NCBI GenBank assembly: GCA_023263825.1 | Contig: JALQUJ010000124.1 | Span: 1 to 5,251, forward strand | Source: Porticoccus sp. | Lineage (GTDB): Bacteria > Pseudomonadota > Gammaproteobacteria > Pseudomonadales > Porticoccaceae | DNA length: 5,251 bases | Direction: 5' to 3' | Shown: piece by piece, positions 1-5,251 of the stretch | How the letters are laid out: the number at the start of each line of letters is the position of its first letter | Numbering within the stretch: position 1 is the stretch's first letter | The notes under the pieces: model-generated | The model's input: the letters and a program-made list of their open reading frames with translations, nothing else | Database searches by the model: none | Told to the model about the DNA's origin: nothing | Position numbers and translations under genes: made by a program

Positions 1-49
1 ACTAACATGAAACGAACTAACTTTTTGTTTTCCAATAATGTTATCCATC
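1..49 (-). other. Sequence of unknown origin joined to the broken end of rpsA; short open frame running off the edge
   Basis: These bases follow the last recognisable S1 codon and do not encode S1 in any frame. They are visibly more AT-rich than the rest of the window. On the minus strand an ATG at 48-46, out of frame with rpsA, opens a frame that stays open for 16 codons to the window edge and begins MDNIIGKQ. It overlaps the rpsA stop codon. It has no convincing Shine-Dalgarno sequence, and 16 codons are too few to identify anything. It could be the start of a gene in an inserted element, the end of such an element, or foreign sequence from a chimeric assembly. I do not recognise it. Confidence 0.4.
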
Positions 50-1012
50 AACTTTGGATGGGTGGATGTTTTTGTTAGTCCAATCCATTTCAGAAACGTG
101 TACCAGACCTTCAACACCATCCTCCAACTCGGCAAAACAACCGTAATCAGTGAGACTGGTAACGGTTGCCTTAACACGTGCACCTTCAGGATAACGACCA
201 GAGATATCTGCCCATGGATCTTCACCCATTTGCTTCATACCTAGAGAAACGCGGCTGCGCTCACGGTCAAATTTCAATACTTTCACATCGATTTCATCGC
301 CAACATTCACGATTTCACTTGGATGCTTGATACGCTTCCAGGACATATCGGTGATGTGCAATAGACCATCGATACCACCGAGGTCAACGAAAGCACCGTA
401 GTCGGTCAGATTCTTAACGATACCCTTCAGCTGAATACCTTCTTCCAGCTTGGCCAACAATTCATCACGCTCTTCAGTGTTCACTTGTTCCATCACAGCA
501 CGACGTGAAACCACAACATTGTTGCGCTTCTGATCTAGCTTGATGACTTTAAATTCGAGAGGTTTGTTTTCCAGGTGGGCTGTGTCACGGATTGGGCGAA
601 CATCAACCAAGGAACCTGGCAAGAAGGCACGCAGACCATTTACATCAACTGTAAAGCCGCCTTTAACCTTACCGCTGATAACACCTTTAACCACTTCGTC
701 AGCTGTGTGAGCAGCTTCGAGCTCGAACCAGGATTCAGCACGACGGGCTTTTTCTCTAGACAGGCGAGTGGCACCAAAGCCATCTTCTACTGCTTCCAAA
801 GCAACCTGTACTTCGTCACCTATTTCAAGGCTGACTTCTCCGTTCTCATCAAAAAACTGGCTTTTAGCAATAACGCCCTCGGACTTCAGTCCAGCGTGAA
901 CAGTCACCCAATCTTTATCAATATCAATGATGACACCAGTAACAATGGCACCAGTGTTCATTTCGACGGTTTTTAAACTTTCTTCAAATAATTCTGCGAA
1001 GCTTTCGCTCAT
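41..1012 (-). CDS. rpsA: 30S ribosomal protein S1, 5' part only; interrupted within S1 domain 4
   Basis: S1 binds the 30S subunit through its first domains and captures mRNA through its later OB-fold S1 repeats. This frame encodes 323 residues, whereas gammaproteobacterial S1 has about 557. Domains 1 and 2 (about 21-87 and 105-171, ribosome-binding), domain 3 (about 192-260, with TDYGAFVDLGG) and the first half of domain 4 (from about 277, with TDYGCFAELEDG and VHVSEMDWTNKN) all read normally. The protein follows the family up to HPSKV (residue 321), then reads Asp-Gly-stop where Val-x-Val-Gly-Asp-Glu is expected. No other frame restores S1. The ATG at 1012, giving MSESFAELFEE, is chosen because it matches the family N-terminus. 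The frame stays open 14 codons further upstream, but that stretch is leader. Everything up to the break appears under normal selection. The break is therefore recent, or an assembly artefact, and the rest of domain 4, domains 5-6 and ihfB are not in the window. Confidence 0.9.
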   Translation of the reverse strand: MSESFAELFEESLKTVEMNTGAIVTGVIIDIDKDWVTVHAGLKSEGVIAKSQFFDENGEVSLEIGDEVQVALEAVEDGFGATRLSREKARRAESWFELEAAHTADEVVKGVISGKVKGGFTVDVNGLRAFLPGSLVDVRPIRDTAHLENKPLEFKVIKLDQKRNNVVVSRRAVMEQVNTEERDELLAKLEEGIQLKGIVKNLTDYGAFVDLGGIDGLLHITDMSWKRIKHPSEIVNVGDEIDVKVLKFDRERSRVSLGMKQMGEDPWADISGRYPEGARVKATVTSLTDYGCFAELEDGVEGLVHVSEMDWTNKNIHPSKVDG

Positions 1013-1024
1013 GGAGGTATACCT
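1013..1024 (-). promoter_or_regulatory. rpsA ribosome-binding region, weak and self-complementary
   Basis: The message reads AGGTATACCTCC directly before the ATG. The only Shine-Dalgarno-like element is AGG, 9 bases from the start codon. It lies in a perfect 10-base palindrome at 1015-1024, so AGG can pair with CCT next to the start codon. The following CCTCC resembles the anti-Shine-Dalgarno core of 16S rRNA rather than a binding site. A weak site is usual for rpsA, where S1 itself helps initiation. Confidence 0.5.
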
Positions 1025-1176
1025 ATGAATACGAGATGTGGGCTTTAGTGGCATTAAGAGAGCCGGACCACAGTCTCTTTACCGCATCACCAGTTATGCG
1101 GGCTATGAGTTAAAAGCTAATACGATTACATCTGGTTAAATATCGTAATAGCCAACCTTTACTACTTTTTATATGT
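1013..1176 (-). promoter_or_regulatory. cmk-rpsA intergenic region with probable rpsA leader
   Basis: These 164 bases carry no gene and no terminator-like hairpin with a T-run, so read-through from cmk is likely. Three inverted repeats could fold in the mRNA: TACGAT/ATCGTA arms at 1142-1147 and 1121-1126 (15-base loop), CCGCAT/ATGCGG arms at 1096-1101 and 1082-1087 (8-base loop), and AAGAGA/TCTCTT arms at 1074-1079 and 1056-1061 (12-base loop). In E. coli and other gammaproteobacteria the rpsA start region is a structured leader lacking a strong Shine-Dalgarno sequence, and S1 represses its own translation there. The layout here is consistent with that, but the regulation is inferred. I could not place a -35/-10 pair with confidence, although rpsA normally has its own promoters in or near this gap. 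Confidence 0.55.
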
Positions 1177-1875
1177 TTACTGTCTGGGTTGTATGCCGTT
1201 TTTTTCAACAATTTCGAGCCCAGAGCTCAACACCTCATCGATAGTCATTTCAGAGCTATCCAATACGACAGCATTGGTTGCAGGTACCAACGGAGATGCT
1301 TTGCGATTCATGTCCCGCTCATCCCGTTTTCTGACCTGCTCGACGAGGGCGGCAAGACTAACACTTTCCCCTTTATCTATCAACTGCTTATAGCGCCTTT
1401 CTGCCCGCTCTTCTGGGCTGGCTGTAAGGAAAATTTTGGCATCAGCATCGGGAAAAACCACCGTCCCCATATCTCGGCCATCTGCGATTAAACCTGGCGC
1501 CACAGCAAAAGCTCTTTGGCGCTGTAACAGTGCTGACCTAACTTCAGGGAGAGCGGCTACTTTTGAAGCATTTGACCCAACCTCTTCACTGCGAATTAAT
1601 GAAGAAACATCCTCGCCCTCCAGCATAACCTTCGGCTGCAACCCCTCTTTATTCATATGAAAAGAAATATCCATATGCGCTGCAAGCACTGCCAAAGATT
1701 GCACATTCTCCAACTCAACACCATGCCTCTTAGCCGCCAATGCCAACAAACGATACAACGCACCACTATCCAGGTAGTGAAAACCAAGCTTGGTTGCCAT
1801 CAACTGGCATACGGTCCCTTTCCCTGAGCCACTTGGACCATCAATAGTGACAATAGGTACGCGTTTTTCACTCAT
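1177..1875 (-). CDS. cmk: Cytidylate kinase Cmk
   Basis: This cytoplasmic enzyme phosphorylates CMP and dCMP with ATP, recycling them from RNA turnover and feeding CTP and dCTP pools. The protein has 232 residues against 227 in E. coli, and is complete. The P-loop GPSGSGKGT is at 13-21. YLDSGALYR (34-42) carries the Asp36-Ser37 pair that contacts CMP, and DGRDMGTVVFP (132-142) carries Arg134 and Asp135, equivalent to Arg131 and Asp132 of the E. coli enzyme. RDERDMNR (184-191) ends in Arg191, equivalent to Arg188, followed by the conserved SPLVPA. The start is firm: the ATG overlaps the aroA stop as ATGA, and GAGG lies 7 bases upstream inside the end of aroA, so translation is probably coupled to AroA. 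Next downstream is rpsA after 164 bases, the usual pairing in gammaproteobacteria. Confidence 0.96.
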   Translation of the reverse strand: MSEKRVPIVTIDGPSGSGKGTVCQLMATKLGFHYLDSGALYRLLALAAKRHGVELENVQSLAVLAAHMDISFHMNKEGLQPKVMLEGEDVSSLIRSEEVGSNASKVAALPEVRSALLQRQRAFAVAPGLIADGRDMGTVVFPDADAKIFLTASPEERAERRYKQLIDKGESVSLAALVEQVRKRDERDMNRKASPLVPATNAVVLDSSEMTIDEVLSSGLEIVEKNGIQPRQ

Positions 1876-4106
1876 CGTTTTTCCTCGACAATTTTTAACC
1901 CTGCCTGATTGGCCAGCGCTACAAAACCCGGGAATGATGTAGCAACATTATTACAATTTTTTATCACGATGCTGTCTTTTGCTCTTAGACCTGCAATGGC
2001 AAATGACATGGCAATACGGTGATCATCTTCGCTGTCTACCGTACCGCCGCCAAAGATATTGCCCTGAACAGCTCCACCCTGAATAACAATACCGTCAGGT
2101 GTTGGTTCTACATCCACACCCAATGTTTGCAACCCATACGCCATTGCCTGAATTCGGTCACTTTCTTTTACTCGCAACTCTTCTGCACCCGTTAATACTG
2201 TCTGCCCTTCAGCACAGGCTGCCGCCACAAATAACGCGGGAAACTCATCAATGGCCAGAGGCACCTGATCTTCTGGGATATTAATGCCATGCAGGGGTGC
2301 ATAGCGTATGCGGATATCAGCTACGGGCTCTCCACCCACTTCAGCCTGGTTAAGCAACTGAATATCAGCACCCATCATTTGCAGGATATTAATTACACCG
2401 ATGCGGGTGGGATTGATACCCACATGCAGCAAAGTAATATCAGAGCCCGGTGCTATAGCTGCCGCAACCATATAGAAGGTTGCTGATGAAATATCTGCTG
2501 GCACATCAATTGTAGTAGCAGCAAGCTCAGCACCACCGATTAAAGCAGCCATAGCTCCCTGACGATCCACTTGATAACCAAAGCCACTGAGCATCCGTTC
2601 GGTATGATCTCGAGTGGGCGCCGGTTCAGTGGTAGAGGTCTTCCCGTCTGCGTATAACCCCGCCAATAGAACACAGGATTTTACCTGAGCACTGGCCATG
2701 GGTAAGGTGTAATCAATACCCCTGAGTTGCCGACCACCCTTAATACGTAATGGTGGTCGCCCACCTTCTTCAGTCTCAATCACCGCGCCCATTTTTCGCA
2801 ATGGTTCAGCCACTCGCTCCATGGGGCGCTTTGACAGTGATGCATCTCCAGTTAATTCCACATCAAATGACTGTGCGGCCAACAAGCCAGATAACAGCCT
2901 CATAGAAGTACCAGAATTGCCCAAATACAGTGGCCCAGCTGGTGCTTTTAAACCATTGATCCCAACACCATGGATAACTACTCGGCCATCTATTGGCCCC
3001 TCAATAACTACCCCCATATCCCGAAAGGCTTGTAATGTGGCAAGACTGTCTTCTCCTTCAAGAAAGCCTGTCACTTCTGTCACCCCCTGAGCCAGAGAAC
3101 CCAACATGATGGATCGGTGAGAAATAGATTTATCACCGGGAATTCGAATTTCACCAGATACCTTTCCGCCCGGAGTTACTCGGTAATCTATCGTTTGTTT
3201 CATGGGTTCCAAATAGGCCTTATTTTCTAGCATCTTGGTGAAATGATTTCGTGCTTCACTGGCACGGGTAAAAACCCCCAATAGCTTTTCACTGTCTGAG
3301 GCAACAATGGCTTGTTTTAGGGATTGAATATGATCGGTAAGCTGATCTAGTACTGATAGCACCGCTTTATCATTGGCAATGATAATATCGTGCCACATCA
3401 AAGGGTCACTAGCAGCTATACGGGTAAAATCACGAAAACCACCAGCAGCATAACGAAAAATCTCCTGATTTTCCCGCATATTCGATAGCGTATCCACCAG
3501 GGCATAGGCAAGTAAATGAGGCAAGTGACTGGTTGCTGCTAAAATTTCATCATGGTCTGTCACCGACATATCAGTCACTACAGCCCCAACACCCTGCCAC
3601 AAAGACTGAACTTTCGCCAGATGAGCAGCACCGGTTTCTGGCAGCGGTGTTAAGATAACCCGGTGGTCATCAAACAATGTTGGATTCACTGCATCCACAC
3701 CACTTTTTTCTGACCCAGCAATGGGGTGACCTGGAACAAATTGACTAGGTATTTTTCCATAAATCCCAGCAACTGTATCAACCACACTACCTTTAACACT
3801 AGCGACATCGGTAATTGTCACGGTATCGGCTAATAGCGGCTGAAGTTGGCGAACAATTGTGGGAACTGTCAGCGTTGGCACACCAATCACAACCATATCT
3901 CCTTCGCCTAACTCACTAGCTATATCTTCAATTTGATCAACAACACGATCAACAACACCGCCACTCATTGCTTTGATCAATGTTTCGGGGCTTCTTGAGC
4001 TACCTATGACCTCATTACAAAGATCTCGATCCCGGGCGGCTTTAGCCAGACTACTGCCTATTAGGCCCAAACCTATAACAACAAGACGATTGATCTTTTG
4101 GGGCAT
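1872..4106 (-). CDS. tyrA-aroA: Fused prephenate dehydrogenase (TyrA) / EPSP synthase (AroA)
   Basis: This is a bifunctional 744-residue protein in one uninterrupted frame. Residues 1 to about 298 are a TyrA domain with the NAD(P)-binding GLGLIG (12-17), TDVASVKG (99-106) and PGHPIAGSEKSG (125-136), in which His127 is the expected catalytic histidine. It oxidatively decarboxylates prephenate, or arogenate, on the way to tyrosine. Residues from about 305 to the end are AroA, which joins shikimate-3-phosphate and phosphoenolpyruvate. It shows PGDKSISHR (323-331), GNSGTSMR (396-403), SAQVK (472-476), RDHTE (499-503), NPTR (565-568), IDEFPAL with Asp620, RVKESDR with Glu648, and DDHR (694-697). 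GDKS, SAQVK, RDHTE and NPTR together mark a class II EPSPS rather than the E. coli class I form. Such fusions are known in Pseudomonas and relatives. The start overlaps the hisC stop by one base (TAATG), with GAGGGAG 7 bases upstream. No key residue is missing. Cofactor preference is not resolved. Confidence 0.95.
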   Translation of the reverse strand: MPQKINRLVVIGLGLIGSSLAKAARDRDLCNEVIGSSRSPETLIKAMSGGVVDRVVDQIEDIASELGEGDMVVIGVPTLTVPTIVRQLQPLLADTVTITDVASVKGSVVDTVAGIYGKIPSQFVPGHPIAGSEKSGVDAVNPTLFDDHRVILTPLPETGAAHLAKVQSLWQGVGAVVTDMSVTDHDEILAATSHLPHLLAYALVDTLSNMRENQEIFRYAAGGFRDFTRIAASDPLMWHDIIIANDKAVLSVLDQLTDHIQSLKQAIVASDSEKLLGVFTRASEARNHFTKMLENKAYLEPMKQTIDYRVTPGGKVSGEIRIPGDKSISHRSIMLGSLAQGVTEVTGFLEGEDSLATLQAFRDMGVVIEGPIDGRVVIHGVGINGLKAPAGPLYLGNSGTSMRLLSGLLAAQSFDVELTGDASLSKRPMERVAEPLRKMGAVIETEEGGRPPLRIKGGRQLRGIDYTLPMASAQVKSCVLLAGLYADGKTSTTEPAPTRDHTERMLSGFGYQVDRQGAMAALIGGAELAATTIDVPADISSATFYMVAAAIAPGSDITLLHVGINPTRIGVINILQMMGADIQLLNQAEVGGEPVADIRIRYAPLHGINIPEDQVPLAIDEFPALFVAAACAEGQTVLTGAEELRVKESDRIQAMAYGLQTLGVDVEPTPDGIVIQGGAVQGNIFGGGTVDSEDDHRIAMSFAIAGLRAKDSIVIKNCNNVATSFPGFVALANQAGLKIVEEKR
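1883..1886 (-). promoter_or_regulatory. cmk Shine-Dalgarno (GAGG) inside the end of aroA
   Basis: GAGG lies 7 bases upstream of the cmk ATG, within the last AroA codons. With the ATGA stop/start overlap it fixes the cmk start and suggests that ribosomes finishing AroA restart on cmk. Confidence 0.75.
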
Positions 4107-5221
4107 TAGCCAGCTCCCTCTGAATCTAACAGCTTACCCAATACATCGAGAAACCGTTGATTCTCTTCAGGCAAGCCAATGGATACACGTAAGTGATTCG
4201 GCATTTCATAAAGACTGATTGGACGCACGATAACACCCTGTTCCAATAAACGCTGATACATGGCCTGAGTATCGCCCGGAATTTCTACTGCAATAAAATT
4301 ACCTGCTGAGGGAATAAAGCTTAGCCCCAACTGCTCAAAGCCACTCACTAATTGCTGATAACCTAGACGATTAATCTCAATACTACGCTCTAGATAATCC
4401 TGATCATCGAGGATCGCAAGGGCTGCAGCCAATGCCATACTGTTGATATTAAATGGCTGACGAATTCGATTTAAAATATCTGCCACATCCGGATGTGAAA
4501 CCGCATAGCCTACCCGTAAAGAAGCCAGGCCATAAGCTTTGGAAAAAGTTCGGGTAATCACCAAATTTGGATACTTGCTCATTAAAGAAAGTGCAGAATC
4601 GTATCCGGCTATATCAACATATTCAAAATAAGCTTCATCAACGACTACAATGATATTCCAAGGTACCTTTTCCATCAGTGCCTCAATCATATCAATATCA
4701 ACCCAGGTTCCTGTTGGATTATTGGGATTGGCAATAAATATCAAACGTGTATGTTCATCTATGGCATTGGCCATGGCCTCTAGGTCATGCCCCCAATTTT
4801 TAGCTGGCACAATGATTGATTCAGCGCCCTGAGCTGTAACTGCCAACTGATAAATTACAAAAGCATGTTGAGAAAAAATAGCGCTATGCTCTACATCTAA
4901 AAACCCTCTGGCCAACAAATCGAGCACATCATTCGATCCATTGCCTAAAGTCAGCTGATCTGCGCTAACACCCAGCTTTTCAGCAAGTTTGCACTTTAAA
5001 TAATAGCCATTGCCATCAGGATAGCGTGCGACATCAACCAATGATGACTCTATGGCTTTTCGGGCAACAGGGCTTAACCCCAAAGGATTTTCATTGCTGG
5101 CCAGTTTAATCGCGCCCTGGATCCCCAGCTCACGCTCCAATTCTTCTATTGGCTTGCCGCCCTGATAGGGTTTTAAATGCAGTACACCTGGTAAAGCCAG
5201 GCTTTTAAAATTCTTGGTCAT
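4106..5221 (-). CDS. hisC: Histidinol-phosphate / aromatic aminotransferase HisC (HisC2 type)
   Basis: This is a cytoplasmic PLP-dependent fold-type I aminotransferase of 371 residues, a normal length for HisC. It converts imidazole-acetol phosphate to histidinol phosphate with glutamate as amino donor. Visible motifs in order are SNENPLG (42-48), the aromatic substrate-binding RYPDGNG (66-72), NPNNPTG (165-171) with the PLP-contacting Asn168, VDEAYFEY (194-201) with Asp195 and Tyr198, and TFSKAYGLASLR (225-236) with Lys228 as the Schiff-base lysine. Near the C-terminus NHLRVSIG supplies the arginine expected to bind the substrate carboxyl group. The start is set by the family N-terminus and a weak GGG ribosome-binding site 8 bases upstream. 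The gene sits among aromatic-pathway genes rather than in a his operon. As for HisC2 of Pseudomonas, it may therefore mainly or additionally transaminate prephenate, phenylpyruvate or hydroxyphenylpyruvate, but that specificity cannot be read from the sequence. Its TAA stop shares one base with the next ATG. Confidence 0.95.
   Translation of the reverse strand: MTKNFKSLALPGVLHLKPYQGGKPIEELERELGIQGAIKLASNENPLGLSPVARKAIESSLVDVARYPDGNGYYLKCKLAEKLGVSADQLTLGNGSNDVLDLLARGFLDVEHSAIFSQHAFVIYQLAVTAQGAESIIVPAKNWGHDLEAMANAIDEHTRLIFIANPNNPTGTWVDIDMIEALMEKVPWNIIVVVDEAYFEYVDIAGYDSALSLMSKYPNLVITRTFSKAYGLASLRVGYAVSHPDVADILNRIRQPFNINSMALAAALAILDDQDYLERSIEINRLGYQQLVSGFEQLGLSFIPSAGNFIAVEIPGDTQAMYQRLLEQGVIVRPISLYEMPNHLRVSIGLPEENQRFLDVLGKLLDSEGAG
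4114..4120 (-). promoter_or_regulatory. tyrA-aroA Shine-Dalgarno (GAGGGAG) inside the end of hisC
   Basis: GAGGGAG lies 7 bases upstream of the tyrA ATG, within the final hisC codons. It is the strongest ribosome-binding site in the window. It supports the start at 4106 and, with the TAATG stop/start junction, coupled translation with hisC. Confidence 0.75.
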
Positions 5222-5238
5222 ATGAGTTACCCAGTGTG

Positions 5239-5251
5239 CTATAAAACGGCT
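5239..5251 (-). CDS. pheA: Probable 3' end of pheA (chorismate mutase/prephenate dehydratase), last codons only
   Basis: Only the last three codons and a TAG stop are inside the window. On the minus strand they read Ala-Val-Leu-stop, preceded by a codon ending in A. This fits the lysine-alanine-valine-leucine type of C-terminus that I recall for Pseudomonas-type PheA proteins. It also fits the supraoperon order, in which pheA directly precedes hisC. The stop lies 17 bases upstream of the hisC start. The evidence is position plus three residues, so the identification is an inference from context. Any other upstream gene ending in these codons would look the same. Confidence 0.45.

Noticed and set aside
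1..52. An intein or group II intron inside rpsA
   Set aside because: An intein would continue in frame from S1 and start with Cys, Ser or Thr, but here the frame stops after Asp-Gly. The bases after the break do not show the GTGYG start typical of group II introns. Too little sequence is present to test further.
30..60. The rpsA stop as a simple sequencing frameshift
   Set aside because: None of the three minus-strand frames beyond base 50 gives the expected Val-Gly-Asp-Glu continuation of domain 4, so a one- or two-base indel cannot restore the gene.
575..976. A 133-codon open frame on the plus strand
   Set aside because: It lies wholly antisense to well-conserved rpsA codons and has no recognisable motifs or plausible context. 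It is a shadow of rpsA. The other plus-strand frames under cmk, tyrA-aroA and hisC are rejected on the same grounds.
1013..1054. A 14-residue N-terminal extension of S1 starting at an ATG at 1054
   Set aside because: The family N-terminus begins at MSESFAELFEE (start at 1012). The upstream stretch overlaps the leader hairpin at 1056-1079 and the ribosome-binding region, and has no S1-like sequence.
1100..1176. A sigma-70 promoter for rpsA between cmk and the hairpins
   Set aside because: TTGGCT and several TA-rich hexamers are present, but no -35/-10 pair has acceptable sequence and 16-18 base spacing, so none is listed even though a promoter here would be expected.
1142..1176. A transcription terminator after cmk
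   Set aside because: No GC-rich stem followed by a T-run on the minus strand was found. The nearest inverted repeat (1121-1147) has only a 6-base arm and a 15-base loop with no T-tract.

Overview
The window looks like a piece of a gammaproteobacterial chromosome. All recognised genes lie on the minus strand, so they are transcribed from high to low coordinates. In that order they are the last codons of a probable pheA, then hisC, a fused tyrA-aroA, cmk, and the first part of rpsA. This is the order of the mixed-function supraoperon described in Pseudomonas and relatives (serC-pheA-hisC2-tyrA/aroA-cmk-rpsA-ihfB). The fused prephenate dehydrogenase/EPSP synthase and the moderate base composition suggest a non-enteric gammaproteobacterium, for example a marine Cellvibrionales/Oceanospirillales/Pseudomonadales-type organism. 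I cannot name the genus.

Layout: 5239-5251 holds the probable 3' end of pheA. hisC (4106-5221) follows after 17 bases. The hisC stop shares one base with the start of tyrA-aroA (1872-4106). The tyrA-aroA stop overlaps the cmk start by four bases (ATGA). cmk (1177-1875) is followed by a 164-base gap with several inverted repeats, which looks like a regulated rpsA leader. rpsA starts at 1012 and reads as normal S1 through domain 3 and about half of domain 4, then similarity stops abruptly near base 49. The last 49 bases (1-49) are AT-rich and do not encode S1 in any frame.

Function: TyrA, HisC and AroA belong to aromatic amino acid synthesis. AroA makes EPSP before chorismate. TyrA oxidises prephenate or arogenate. 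HisC-type enzymes transaminate histidinol phosphate and often aromatic keto acids. Cmk recycles CMP/dCMP, and S1 brings mRNA to the 30S ribosome. The overlapping starts point to one message with translational coupling from hisC to cmk, with rpsA under additional control of its own leader.

I found no evidence of a new biological system. The one real anomaly is the broken rpsA at the left edge. It is either a true insertion or rearrangement in a normally essential gene, or an assembly or contig-end chimera. The other points are modest: a leader with three possible stem-loops, a self-complementary ribosome-binding region, and a class II-type EPSPS domain in the fusion.
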